Assembly: GCA_964007475.1 (NCBI GenBank)
Contig: OZ023273.1
Span: forward strand, 129,078,732-129,142,731
Source of the DNA: Hybos culiciformis
Lineage: Eukaryota; Arthropoda; Insecta; Diptera; Hybotidae
Length of the DNA: 64,000 bases
Direction: 5' to 3'
Shown: positions 50,419 through 63,432 of the stretch, piece by piece
Numbering within the stretch: position 1 is the first letter of the stretch
Layout: the number at the start of each line of letters is the position of its first letter
The notes under the pieces: model-generated
What the model was told of the DNA's origin: nothing
The model's database searches: none
What the model saw: only the letters and a program-made list of their open reading frames with translations
Made by a program: the position numbers and the translations under genes

Positions 50419-52955
50419 TCAATATCAGTTTACTGTAGATTTTTTATATAATTTAAACATTGTAATTGTGTCAATATAATTGTATTATAAGATAGTGATA
50501 TCTACAGTAAAAGTTTAAAAATTAATAAAATGTTTGTGTAAATTTATTTTTAACTATAACTTATTGACATTTATTTCTCAAATCTTAATGTGTAAATATC
50601 TTCCAAGCTTAAACTTCCAATTGCATTGTATAATTAAAACACCATTTCTTAAAAAAGTGAATAGTTTGATTACTTACCCTATTATTATTGGTATATCAAT
50701 TGCTTTTCAACCTTAAAATCATCAGTTATGATTTTTATTTTAAATAATAATTTTTTAATGCTTATGATTTTTTCTTCAAATAAGTTTCAATAATGTGATG
50801 AAATTTGAATAAAAAATGAACAAAATTCCATGAAATTCATTCTGTTTTATTTGAGAAATGATTTTTGGAAATACATAAATTAAATAAAAAAAAAATCAAT
50901 CGATTTTTTGTAGATTTTAATGTTTAGTTGCTTTTAAAAAAAAGTTAAAAATTTAATTCGAAAATAATTTTTAAATAGACATTAAAAAACCACAAAATTG
51001 ATATTTTTTGTTCATCAAATCCTTAAAATTAAGACTACATTAAAATTTTTGCTTTTTTGTGGTCACATAAGTTTTTTTTTATTAATATGATTCCTGGAAG
51101 TTATGTTTAATAATTTTTTTTATTTCATCTTCTTAATATTATTGAGAATCTTAAAAATCAATAATTTTAAATTGATTCTGAAAAACTATTAAGGCACTAA
51201 AAATGTATGATGGTATGATAGTATCAAACTACCTCTCTTTATACTATAAAAACGATCCGAATTAACATTGTAATAGTAAAAGGCGGAGCCGTTCCGTCTA
51301 ACTTATGCGCTACGCTTTAGATGTGTTAATAATAAGAGGCCAATTTTTTTCTATAGATAAAAATGTCTTTCAAAATACCTTTTTTTTGGAGCTTCAACAT
51401 TATTAATTTTACATAAACGATAGGTAAAAGAAATGTTAATAAAATACTTTTAAGTTTACCAAATATTGCATTCAATGTTTTAAAAAAAAACTAGATATTT
51501 GAAACTTCTCCAATTTTCAATAATAAAATGATTTAATATTTTAAAAGAAAGTTTTGAGTTAATTTTTTTAAATGCAGTTAACTTATAATTTATGCTAATT
51601 TTTTTTATTATAAATTATAAAATACAATATAATATAATTATATAATATAATATAATACCTACATTATTTTTCATTTCTCTTTCAGACAAGTCAACAATCT
51701 ACTTTGTAATTAAAAGGTAAATTTTAATTATATATAAAAATCTGCTGGGTTCTTAAATAATGTTAATTTTTATCTTTTCAAGTGAGTGAATAATGGAATT
51801 TTCATTTATTTTAATTAAAGTTTAATACAAGAAATTTCAATGTCCAGCAAAAACCTTTTTTAATTTTTTAAGTCTCTGTAACTCTATCTAAGGCTTAGAT
51901 TCTGAGCTTTCATCAAAATGCTGTAATATTATCAATTACAAGAAAAAAATTGTAAATGTAAGTTAATTAAGATATATCAAGATATATCTTTTAAACATAT
52001 GTGAACATGCATTCAATGTTAAAGCCTGTTTGTTGGTTTTTTCAAAACTTTATCAAATATAATTCATCCAATTTCATTTACTTAACACTGAAAGTCCTAA
52101 ATTTCTTTAATTAATTACAATAGCTTACAATAGTTTGCACAATGATCTATTAAATAATCTTTCAAACTTTAAATGTTGCGCGCACTTTACCTTTTCTTTT
52201 GCTCACAAAAGTTTATATTATTATATGATATTCTTAAACAGAAAACATAAATTTGTTTTTGTTCATCACATTCACGGGATACCTCATTTATAAGCGATCT
52301 TCATTATTATTTCTTTTTTGTTATTCTTATTTTAATTTACAATACAAAATGGTAAATCGGTTGTCATTAACTTTTTTTTTTTTATTTTCCAATCATCTTT
52401 TATTTTTCAAACAATAAGAATATATAAAATATTGATATTAAGTCAAATAAATTATAATTTTCGAAAGATTAAAATTCAAAATAAAAGAAATTTTTATAGC
52501 ATTTTTATTGTAGCATTATAAGCATAAATATTATGTCTGAATATCAATAAAGTGTTTGTTGTTTCATATATTGGTAGAATAAAATGCTAAATGAAATCAC
52601 CTTTACGGTCAAATTAATTTTATACAATTTGATTGATCATATTTGTTTGAAAACAAATCATATTTGATCGCTAATAAAACAAGAAAAGAAATATAATATT
52701 TTAATAATATCTATTTATAGTTAAAAAAAATCAAGGTTTCAAAATTTGAGAAATTATATTACGAAACATAATTTTTAAGCTATTTTTATGGGAATTTGGT
52801 AAGAAATGAAAATATTTAAATATATTTGACTTGATACCCAAATTTATGATTTTATAACTTCCTCTGTATAAAGTTTCTTAATTTAATTTTATAATAAATT
52901 AAAGCAAAGTCACATTAAATATAGGTTACTCAATTATATTAATATTATACATATT

Positions 52956-52975
52956 ATATTATTATTATTATTATT
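52956..52975. repeat. ATT microsatellite
   Basis: About six to seven tandem trinucleotide units within AT-rich sequence. Confidence 0.85.
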
Positions 52976-54748
52976 TTTAATTAATTAAAATATTCAATGT
53001 ATCTGCTTACAAGTATTATATAATATTACAATGATTTTAATTAAAATTTTTTCCACAGAAACTATCAAAAATTAATGAATGAACTTCCTTGTATTTTCAA
53101 CAAGACATTATTGAATATTATTAAAAAGCGCGGTTTTAAAGCTGAACGGCTTTTAATCAAATTTTGTTGGAATCTTTGACAAATTCTAAATGTTATTTTT
53201 GACTTAATTCAGGATATAGCAATATATTCTTCGGATTAGATTTTTAAACTTATTTGGTCTTTATAGTTGTAAGTAGTCTAACGTTGCGCTGTTCAAAAAT
53301 TGTGTTTTAATCTGAATTCCTATTTGGTTTGAAAATAGTCCTGTACAAAACCGTCTTAATATTTAAATAACTATTTTGGTTGACTATATTTTATTATACC
53401 TATTCGATACTATATATGTAAATTAATAAAGTTTCAACTAAATAACTAAGAAACAAAAAACAAAATAAGTAATAATCTTTCTATATAACAGCCACAAATA
53501 TTTTATAGTACTTTTCTATTTGATATAAATATAATAATTATTAAAATTTACAGCAGAAAAACTTAAAAAAACTAACTTTATAAACTAACTTTGAATATAC
53601 ATATTCAAAAATTACTATTGCCTCTATGTATATGTATAATGGGAATAACAAAATTTTTTTTTAAATTTATTTAAGAAGAAATGTATATTTTAATTAAAAT
53701 AAAAGATAAATGTATTCAACTTACCAAAAAATAATTTAAAAATATTTATTTCGTAAGCTAAATGAAAGTAGGTTGTACTTTTTAAAATTATATATTTTAA
53801 TTAATCTATGATAATAACGATAAGTGAAATCTGGTATATTTTTCTAGTTCATTGCATAGAACTAATGATGTCGAAATCTTCTTTTCTTGATGGAAATATA
53901 AGATATAGTTTGAGTAAGTAAAAAAATTTAACAAATGAAAAATTTAATTATTACTAAAGTTTTCAACGTTCACAATATATTCTTCGAAAAAAAAAAAAAC
54001 AAATTATTTTTAATTTCAAAAATTTGTAATTCTCAATTAAATTAATTATTTAAGGGTTTTGTAGACATGATAGAATTACTGTTAGTGTGCAATATATTTG
54101 AATTATGGGAATAGCATAAAATTAAAAAACATAATTGAAATGCACCTTTATATGCTATTATAAAAAAATATCTTAAATTTATATACATCGAAAAATTTCC
54201 CTATAATGCAATCTTAAAAATGACTTATTTTAAAAATCGATTTTTGTTGCTTGATTAAACATTAATGAAAACATATGCATATATAGATACATAACACAAT
54301 GCAACGATGTATATGATATCTTAAATTTAAAATTCAATAAAATAATTAAATTACATAAAATAATGGGTGGAACCTAAATTTATAACCGCATAGAGTATCA
54401 AATAATATTTTTCTTCTTGTGCAGAAAATTAGGTTTTAATAGCAAAAAAAAAAAACAACAAAATTAAAAACAAAAACTAAATACCTTCTGGCGGTTATTT
54501 AAACAAAACAAAAAAAAAAACGGAAATTCAAAAACTTATAATATTTTTATTAAAGTAAAGGGATAGGTTTTATTTAAAAATTTTTTTTTTTAGTTAAATA
54601 AGTTTTGATCTATGTTTCTATCATTACTAGCGAGTCTGAAAAAAAAAAAAAAAAAAATTATTAATTCCCTTTATTTCTTGACTAGAAATTGTTATTGTAA
54701 ACAAAATATTAACTTATTGCCAACAACAAGATGTATAGTCTACGTTAA

Positions 54749-54769
54749 AAAATAAATAAATAAATAAAA
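54749..54769. repeat. AAAT microsatellite
   Basis: About five tandem tetranucleotide units. Confidence 0.85.
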
Positions 54770-55102
54770 TTTAATCTTTTTGTAAGACATTTATTCTATT
54801 CATCAATTTAAAATTTAAATCAAAATTTTTTGTTTTTTGTTTTAATATCTGATTTCTCGTTAAAAAGCTATAAAAAGTATATATAATAATAACTAATCTT
54901 CTGTGAAATTTTCTTAAAAATTAACAAAAAAAAAAAGCTCATGTTTTTTTTTTTTTTATTTTCGATCATTAAAAATCAGAAAAATAATAAGGCGGAAAAA
55001 TCAATTTTTTTTATTTTTTTTTTAAAGTAAAATACAATCATAATAGATTAATGGCAACATCCTCCAGTCAGTTCAGTTTATTTATATATTTATGTTTTTC
55101 AG

Positions 55103-55126
55103 TTTTGTTGACAATTTTGAACTTAG
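55103..55126 (+). other. Weak 24-nt microexon candidate
   Basis: TATGTTTTTCAG precedes and GTAACA follows a 24-nt segment with one open frame (FVDNFEL in the middle). The flanks from about 55060 to 55200 are GC-richer than usual. The splice signals are only moderate. Confidence 0.15.
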
Positions 55127-57029
55127 GTAACAAAGAAGTAGAATAAAAGCTGCATATCTCTATCTGCAACAACTTTAAAGACCTGCAAAAGACTGTGACG
55201 ATATTATACGTATATATTAAAATTTTATAATTTCGTTGATCGAAATTTTCTACAAATAAGAATATTAAATAATTAATTAGTCAATTCTTATTATTTAATT
55301 ATTCTATCACTTAACCACCTGTGTGGATTTATGAATTAATTTTTTTTTTTGGTATTACAATATCTAAAATAGAATCTTTATATTATGAAGAATGAACTTA
55401 TTTGAACTTTGTTAAATAACTTAGCGATAATATTGTATAAATGTATATATATTGAAAATTTTACAATTTGCTATGGTAGGGTAAAGAATTAATATCGAAC
55501 CAATATTGGCCTCTTTTTGATACTTTTAAACTGTAAGTAGTTCGGTAATTTGTTTTTTCCATGTATTGGAGGAACTACGTAAATTTATACGAACAATGTA
55601 GGTTGTTAAGTATATTATTTTGTTATGTGATATTTTATCTTCTTTTGCGTAAGCGGCTCGTCAAAAAAAAAATATTTATGATATTTATTTCTGAAAGAAT
55701 GTATCAGTTTTACTATGTCATTTTCAAATTTTGAAAGTTGTCTAATTTTTACATCATTTTAACTGTTGCCAATTTCTTTTTTTTATTATTAAGTATTTAA
55801 CATAACATAGAAATTTCTCTAAAATTTTGTTTAAGATGAAAGAAAAATATAATAAATAAAAACATTACATACTTTATGATTTTTTAATGATCGAAATTAA
55901 CTTTAATGATTCAAAATAACAAATAATTTTTTTGTTTTTGTTCGTAAATTCCAAGTAAATAATTAAAGTTCAATTCATTGATGCAGAAATTTTAAAAGAC
56001 CAAAATTTTCTGAATCAATAATTCTTTGTATATACCATATATTTGTATTATATTTATATATACGTTTATACTATTAATTCAACTGAAACCCTATTTGACA
56101 TAAATTTTGAAACAGAAGCCTTGATTATTTTTAAAGGGTAATATATTATTTCCAAAATAAAAAAAAAAACCTTTTTTTTAATTTAACATAAATTACATAT
56201 ATTTAAAACTTTATACGTATATATTTATTACTTCTCCACTGGCAAAAAAAAGTAAGAAAAATGTGATAAAATAAAAAAAAAACCACAAGACTGTATATAG
56301 GTATACTTCAATTAAAGCGGAAATAAGAAGTATAATAATTTTTCATTTGTTTATTTATATTTGTTTTCATTATGATAATATTACAATATGTTTATAATAA
56401 CAATTACATTTATGAGTCAAAATGTGACATTCAGTTTTTTCTAACTTTTAACTAATATTCTTAATATATAAATAAAGAAATTTTCAATGTTACAAATTAT
56501 TTAGATGAATGAAAATTCAATTGTTTCAAAATTCAATACCGATTTCGACATATTCGTCGTCTTCATAATGTGAAATAATGTCAATTGTTCCTCTTGATTT
56601 GTAAATTGTAATTGAAGTTGGATTGATTTTAGTGATTTTATTGGTTGATTTTACGAACTAATCTACTGATCTACTAATAAATAATTTCAAAATTTAACAT
56701 CATGTTCCAATTCTGTTATAAGTCACTTTAAAAATATATTACAAGACTCAAAGAATATTTTTTCGTTTTGATATTATATAAAAAAGAATCGAGTTTTTCT
56801 AAATTTAAACCAATTAAACTGTATAAATTTAAATATTTTCTGGGAACTTTTCTTTTTCCTATTTTTTTATTTTATTTTTTTCAATCCAATATTATATTCT
56901 GATTACAAATAGGAAAATAATCTATGTATAGTATACATATAAATAAAAGAAAAAAAAAATACTTATATCTATGTTATATATATTTTATATAAATAAATTT
57001 AAATATTTATAAAACAGAAATTCAAACAA
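55127..57029. other. AT-rich non-coding stretch
   Basis: No supportable gene. Slight GC enrichment at about 55460-55660 has no frame or repeat structure. Confidence 0.5.
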
Positions 57030-57227
57030 ATGTCTAATAATTTATTTATAAAAAGGAAAGTGAAAATATGTTGTCTGTGGTTTAATTTCATCCAATTTTC
57101 CTTTTTCATTTTCTTTGGGTTTTCAATTTCAATTGTTAGTGGCGCATGCCATCACCACCATCGTCGTTGTTTATTTTCATGCATATATACAGAAACTACT
57201 AAACACCCGTCCATTATGACCACATGA
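57030..57227 (+). CDS. Putative small secreted peptide, 65 aa, doubtful
   Basis: An ATG opens a frame with a basic N-terminus (KRKVK), a hydrophobic core of about 20 residues ending in FGFSISIVSGA, a plausible signal-peptide cleavage point near residue 39, and a short tail with CHHHHRRCLFSC followed by TETTKHPS. An AATAAA follows about 105 bp after the stop. The tail comes from a local GC-richer patch with CAC/CAT runs. Against it: hydrophobic stretches arise easily from T-rich DNA, no family is recognised and there is no second line of support. Confidence 0.15.
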   Translation: MSNNLFIKRKVKICCLWFNFIQFSFFIFFGFSISIVSGACHHHHRRCLFSCIYTETTKHPSIMTT

Positions 57228-57682
57228 AAAAAAAAACAAAAATTATTATTTTTATTTATTTTTTTTCTTCTTACAAATTTAAGAATAAGCATAATGCAGA
57301 CAAAAATACTAAAAACAAAAAAATATGAAATTAAATAAAGAGTATAATAATAATTTTAAAGCAAAATTTATCATTATAAAATTAGACAACAACTATAATT
57401 TCATTTTTACCAAAAAAAAATGTTTTTTTGTATATATTTTTAATTCTCTGTATACATATTGTGGTCAACTAAAATTTAATTTCACTTATGAGTAATTTTT
57501 AGTAATGTCACATAATTTTTGATGCAACCTCTTTGGGAATTAAATTTCAGTTTGAGAAAAAAAAATTGGAATATTCAAGTCTGTGTTCTTCATTCTAAAA
57601 ACAAAAAATTTCAATTAATTTGTTTTATTACTCTTAATAAGGCAAAATTGTTATTGTACAATCCATTATTACTTTAAAAATC

Positions 57683-57861
57683 GCGCTCTTTAATAGTAGA
57701 TTATTGTATATGTAAACTAAATTTGTTATTAATTAAGAGTTCTGTATATACAAAAATACATTGACACGAGTCAATACAAGTATCAATGTATTTTTGTGTA
57801 AATACAGAACGAGTTGTATAACAAATTTTGTTTACATATCCAATATACTGTTTTAATGCGT
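57683..57861. repeat. Long imperfect hairpin with arms of about 85 bp
   Basis: The left half (ATATGTAAACTAAATTTGTTAT, then TTCTGTATATACAAAAATACATTGA) pairs with the right half (TCAATGTATTTTTGTG, AATACAGAA, ATAACAAATTTTGTTTACATAT) at roughly 80% or better. Pairing extends outward to CGC..TTTAATAG facing CTGTTTTAATGCG, and the loop is about 15 bases around 57768-57783. A foldback MITE or a transcribed hairpin are both possible. No target duplication was found. A 103-codon minus-strand frame crossing it is a by-product of the palindrome. Confidence 0.75.
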
Positions 57862-57995
57862 AGGGGAGAGGTAGTTTCAAAGAGAGAATATTTTTTCTTC
57901 TCATTTTTTCTCTTTTTTTTTTTGTATTTGGCTGTATTGAAATATTGTGAGAGATATTATGTTTGTTTAGGTATTTCGTAATATTCAATACGAAA

Positions 57996-58108
57996 CATCT
58001 AAATGATTTCATTATTTACGCTGATGCATCTAAATTTTTTCATTATATACGCTGATGCATCTAAATTTTTTCATTATTTACGCAGATGCATCTAAATGAT
58101 TGCATGTG
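57996..58108. repeat. 31-bp tandem repeat, about 3.6 copies
   Basis: Units starting CATCTAAAT begin at 57996, 58027, 58058 and 58089, exactly 31 bp apart, each followed by TTTCATTAT.TACGC.GATG in the complete copies. The fourth copy decays after about 16 bases. The repeat starts about 135 bp after the long hairpin, so both may belong to one element. Confidence 0.9.
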
Positions 58109-61099
58109 TATTGACGCATATAATACTCCATTTAGTGATCTAAATTCTATAGCACTAAATACAACATAACGATCCCCAACGCATTAAAATAATTTTTCAT
58201 TTTCAATTTGTTCTAGAAATAAAACTTTATGGGCGTTTTGTATGCATACATATTTTTTGTTTCGACATTATTGTTAGGCAATATACAAATTTTTCATACA
58301 AGACTGTCAGCTGAGGTAATCCGCTTTATAACAATTTTTTTTTATTCTACTTTGAAAGACACAAAAAATAAATAAAAAATCACCATATAAGCTTCCGATA
58401 AACTCTAAACAAAAAGCAAAACATTTTAAAAAATTTGAAATTATTAAAATACAAAAAAAAAAACACCAAATGGGAATTTTTGTTTTTTTCCACATAATTC
58501 CTATCTACCTACGTGATATTAAAATTCTTATGTCTTAAGATTTTTTTTTGCTTCTTAAATTTTGTGTTTTTCTTAAGAAATTACCAAAATTATTAATTTA
58601 AATTGTTTCATCTTTTTCTATTATTTAGTTCTTTAACCTTGTTCTTATATACCTACCTGAGAAACTTAAAGGTGGTATTCACCTGTCATTACAATTTAAC
58701 AAAAAAAAAAAATTGAAGAAAATTAAAATTATTTTTACAATATTTCATATTATTTGATTTCATTTCATATTATTTTTTTTACATTTATTTTGTTTTAAGT
58801 GCACTCTCATAGCTAATTTAAATAGATTGATGATTGGTATCAACAATTCTGACAACTGTTTACATATAAAATTAGTTTTTAATTGGTATAAACATTATTA
58901 TTTGTTATAGTTAATAAAGAACTAGGAATTATTTTGTATTGTAAGTACAGTTGAGGTTTTATCACCCAATTTGAATCCTTCAGCTATTCCAGTAAAAGTA
59001 ACATTTTAATAATAAAGTCATTAGAAGTTCTGTTGCTTTCATTTCAATACTATTTATTAATAATTTTAAAATTTGAGTCCGTAATTATAAATTTTTATAG
59101 CTCAGGTGTGATTTAAAAAAATTATGACTAATCTACATTTATATAATTTTAATGAATCGCAAATTTTGAAATATTTATAGTTCACTTCGGGAGACAGACA
59201 GATGGATAGACATCAAAATAAATATTTATGTGTGTTTATTCCACAATTTAGTGTATATACATAAACATATAATTATACTATTTATATTTTCTTTTGAAAA
59301 AAATTTAAAGAAAAATTCTAATTTTTTTTTTTTTATTTTTATTATTATAATTTTTAAGAATGTTTTTATTTTACAATTTTTTGTTTTATATTATTTCTTG
59401 TGTTTACAAAAAGAGATTAAATTTATTCATTGGCGTCAATTAGAGTAAATAAACCATTAATAATATGCTAATAAAATGTCTCAATTATCTGTTCCGATAA
59501 GCTTTAGTAAATTTCTTGACATTTTATTATCATTAAATTACCCCCAAAAAAAAATTTCACATTATTATTATTAATAATGTTTTTAATGTATCAACCACAC
59601 TCGAGATTTTTCTTCAAGATAATAAATTGAAGAAAAAACAAAATTCAATGTATAAGAACTCAAAAAAAACAACAGCTTAACACACATCATATACATAGTA
59701 GATATGTACATATTATGTTTGTTATGTATATAAATTTTACGAAAAAAAAAATCTTCTACACTTTTAATGTTCATTCAATATCGAAAAATAAGATCTTGTT
59801 TTTAATTTTTTTTTATTTTTTTCTTAAGTTTTTCAATATTTTTGCGCAAATTTTATGATATACTTGACCCAATATAATGACGTTGTTTTTATGTAGTTTA
59901 TTTTTTTGATTTTATATTTGAACATATTAAAATATATTCAATGGTTTATCTTATATATGTGGAATAAGTATTTTGTAAAACAGATTTACAAAAAAATTAT
60001 TAAGGTTATTGTCAGGTGATTTTTCTCGTTTAAATAAAACTTTTTTGATAAACTTAATATTCATTTTGATTGTTATTTTCTAAGTTTTAAATGTTCCTTT
60101 CCGCAAAGTGTTTAGTAATTACCAATTGAACTATTAGAGTTAATAATTTGGCATTTAAAGCAGTTTTCTGTAAAATGTATCTTTTTTTTCGTAAAGTTAT
60201 ATCTTATAAAGTCGTCTAAATTCTAAACTTAACTTTTGTAGCAATTAAGATTTTAAATATTAAAGTCGAAAATATCCCACTAACAATGTTGTAACCATAA
60301 GCAAATAATATCGAAATAACCAATATTAGTTTTTTTAATTGATAATATCGGTCATTAAGAAAAAATTTATTTATTTTTGTCTGAAATAGTAAACAATTGA
60401 TAAGTATTCACATGATAGCGATAATATACCAAAACCAGTTCATTGACCCTTATTTATTTTTGGAATTTATCGAATATTTTTAATTAATCAAACAAAAATC
60501 ACAGCTCCGAGTTCTTAATAATTATGAGTATAATATACATTATATTAATAACATAATTACTAAAGGTATTAAAACAACGAAAATTTTCCAATAATATGTA
60601 TTCTTAATTATAAAATTCTTAAAATATAATCTATAAACGTACAGTGTTGTTCATATAGGATTTATCGAACCTATATATATAATAAATTCACGGAATAATA
60701 TTTCGGATCAAATATTTCAATATTTATTATAATTTTAACATATTATTATGCTAAAGATAACGAATAGGTGTATTTACCCAAACTGAAATTTTTTTTTTTT
60801 TTGATTTCTTACTGAAGTTTGAATAATGATTTTTTTAATAAAAAATTTGCTGATAAGAAAAGGTGAAAAATTATTTAAAATACATGTACTCTATATAATA
60901 TATACCTATATATTTTATATTATTATCTTTTGGTGTGGTATAAAGCGATATAAAAGATGTTCCAAAAATAAATTACAAAAGTTCAAAATTCGATAAAGTA
61001 AACAATATTGATTTTATTATTATGATAAATTTTATATTTTTATTTATCACAGTTCACTTCCGGAAAACTAATAAATTATCTGAAATAAAAAAAAAATGT
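58109..61099. other. AT-rich non-coding stretch
   Basis: No supportable gene. Frames at 58307-58495, 59230-59448 and 59583-59774 have background composition. Nothing structural was found. Confidence 0.5.
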
Positions 61100-61107
61100 C
61101 TCTAGGG

Positions 61108-61828
61108 CAGTGGTTCTTAACCGGTGGTGCACGCACCCCTTAGGGGTGCGAGCTTGAATATTTGGGGGTGCGAAATTGTAATTTTCCAAATTCACGTGTA
61201 GCTAGCAAAATAAAAAACTAATCTTAAAAATTCATTTTGGTTAGTAAATTTTTTATTCACAAAACATTTTTTAAATATGTTTGTAAATTATAAACCATAG
61301 AAACAAATTAATTTTTGTATTTTTTCTACAATTACAAAAATTCAAATGCGTTTCTATAGTGATTTTTATATTTCCTCGAAATTTTAGTTGATTGTTGCGA
61401 TTATTCTTAGAAATATAAATACTGATTCGAACATTACATTGAATAAAGATTTAAAAATAATTGAATTTTAGTGTTGATTATTACAAGTTTGAATTTTTGT
61501 GTTGAATATTAAAAGTTAAATATTAATAATAAAACAATTAATACAAGTTAATTTTACAAGTTTAGTTGAATATTTATATTCTAATTATTAGAATATAATT
61601 TGGTACATTAAAGTCAAATTCAAAAGGTAAGCTAAAATATAGCAATAATAGATAGAAGTTTAATATTTTTTTAGTGTTTTATTAAAAAATTTAATTTAGT
61701 ATAAAAAATATGTTTTGCATAATGTTTGTTTTTTAATTTATATAAGTCAATAATTTCTGGTAAGGGGTGCGAGAATATTGTTTGAAAATTTTAGGGGTGC
61801 CGGTAGCTAAAAAGGTTAAGAACCACTG
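61108..61828. mobile_element. Buster/SPIN-like hAT MITE, about 721 bp
   Basis: The 15-bp terminal repeats CAGTGGTTCTTAACC and GGTTAAGAACCACTG are perfect and are followed inward by CACCCCT/AGGGGTG on both sides. The motif GGGGTGC recurs near both ends, including a palindromic CGCACCCCTTAGGGGTGCG at the left. The flanks CTCTAGGG (61100-61107) and GTCTAGGG (61831-61838) are an 8-bp target duplication with one mismatch; two bases, CA, separate the right end from its copy. The duplication has the central TA of the Buster group (nnnTAnnn), and the ends match the CAGTGGTTCT.AACC start of SPIN-type elements. The interior is AT-rich and non-coding. Confidence 0.93.
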
Positions 61829-62073
61829 CAGTCTAGGGGAATCAACAAATAGTATACCAATATAAGATTATCAATCAAATTCATGTAAAATTAAATGAAG
61901 CGCTTAAAAATAGAATACAAAGTCTTTTATTTTAAAATTTTAATCTAATATAATAAAGCTTTTAGTCTAATAACGAATTTACAAGTTGAAGATATGGACG
62001 TACAGACGTTTAAAATATCGTAATTATGTTTTAAGACCAAATGTCATTAATACCCATAATATTTTTTTTCTAG

Positions 62074-62321
62074 CATTGACTTTTTTAGCCGGTTTTAATT
62101 TTTGCATCTCTTCAGCTAACCTTCAATCTTTGATTAATGTTAAATGTTGAAACAAATTAACAAAATTATTGTTTCTATAGGTTTTCTGTTCAGCCGATCA
62201 TAATGATAAAGATGTATATCGTTTTTGTCTTATTCATTTAAAAATGGGATTACAAAAAGAGTTTCCCGAGGGATATTCTGATTGTGGCTATGATTTCAGA
62301 AAGCAATTTTTTAAGAATTAA
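62074..62321 (+). CDS. Candidate two-exon 3' end of a small secreted protein (62074-62138, 62181-62321)
   Basis: Exon one follows TTTTTTTTCTAG and reads LTFLAGFNFCISSANLQSL, a signal-peptide-like segment with a likely cleavage after SSA. It ends in phase 0 before GTTAAA at 62139. The 42-bp intron has ATTAAC as a possible branch point and ends TTTCTATAG. Exon two is bounded upstream by an in-frame TAG that overlaps the acceptor. It encodes 46 residues, including VFCSADHNDKDVYRFC and MGLQKEFPEGYSDCGYDF, then TAA. AATAAA motifs start at 62407. Charged and glycine residues are far above the background and both exons agree in phase. Weak points: the donor is poor, the intron is very short, no ATG exon was found upstream and no family is recognised. 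It could be a pseudogene. Confidence 0.35.
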
Positions 62322-63319
62322 ATTTTTTTTATCTTACTTATTCAAATACAGTTTGTTTGCGCAAATAACATATTTTGATATTAACGTTAATGATTTTAAT
62401 AGCGTAAATAAATAAATAAAAGTATAGAAAATAAACAAGATAACAGTAAAATCATGATCTGGAATTTAAATTAATTGAAATCAGAAGTTTTGGAGATTTG
62501 ATTCACTTCAAATATATAAACCTACTAACATTCCATATATACTCATTCATACCTTACACCAATAAATCATATATATTTATATATTATAAATTATTTAATG
62601 AATAATTAAGTCATCAAAAACATAATTTCATATTAAAAATTTCAAGTCTTAACATATTAATTATACTGTCAAATACCTGATTCTTAATAAATTGGGCTAT
62701 ATATCTGGTTTTCTTCTTTTTTTTTTTAAGATTTTATTCAAATTTTCTTTATTCTCATCTTCTCAAATAAAATAAAATCAATCATAAATTGGATACTACT
62801 AAAATTTTGTGCCTCTATAACCTTTGGATTGATGTGGATATTAAGATGCAAGAAAAAAAAAATAAAAATATTTCTTTCAACATTTTGAGATACTTTTTAG
62901 TAGAGCTATTGACTTTCTATTTAAGGATAATTATACCTTCATCAAAGTCAAAATCAAATAGATTTTGCCAAAAAAAAAAAAAAAAAACGTTTCTTGTATA
63001 TATAAAGATACACCTTTTTTTCTTACATAACTTTTATATTCTGAACTTTTTTCTTTTCCTTATACTTGCTCTCTTATATTTTAATTGCTTTGTTCTTAAC
63101 CGAAATATCATATATACAAAACTGTTGTACTAGGAATATGGAAACATATCATGATGATAAAATCATCTTTCAAAAACTATGCAGTTGTCACTTCAATTCT
63201 TAAAATTTAGTACTAACCGAGGCACTATATTCTTCAACTTTTATTCGTGTAATATGCTCCAATTGAATGTCTATAAGTTTTTAATATAGAACTTACTACA
63301 TTATTTCAATAAATTACAG
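62322..63319. other. AT-rich stretch downstream of the candidate gene
   Basis: AATAAA motifs at 62407-62420 could serve the gene upstream. An A18 run lies at 62970-62987. A 114-codon frame at 62789-63133 lacks an ATG start and is a K/F/L-rich background product. Confidence 0.5.
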
Positions 63320-63432
63320 ACATCCAAGGATCAATCTCACCTATCTTCCGGCTTTATGATTATTTTCAGTCAATTGAAATTCCGAAATTTCGAATATTTC
63401 ATCAATGTGAACACAATTTAACTTCGATATAA
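63320..63432 (+). other. Exon-like segment, unrecognised
   Basis: TTTCAATAAATTACAG (AG at 63318-63319) precedes a segment whose third frame reads IQGSISPIFRLYDYF, then FHQCEHNLTSI and TAA. Another frame is open nearly as long, so the evidence is thin. If real it would be the terminal exon of a gene that also uses the region upstream. Confidence 0.18.

Larger units (their letters stand above)
50419..55102. other. AT-rich non-coding stretch
   Basis: No supportable gene. An isolated GC-rich spot at about 51279-51330 (GGCGGAGCCGTTCCGTC) is unexplained. Simple repeats include a TATAA-type run at 51624-51658, ATT repeats at 52956-52975 and an AAAT repeat at 54749-54769. An A19 run lies at 54639-54657. 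Confidence 0.5.

Noticed and set aside
57701..58012. 103-codon minus-strand open frame
   Set aside because: It crosses the long hairpin and the first tandem-repeat unit and has no domain or start context; best seen as a by-product of the repeats.
62789..63133. 114-codon plus-strand open frame
   Set aside because: It begins at ATT, its composition is background-like (K, F, L and I) and it spans an A18 run.
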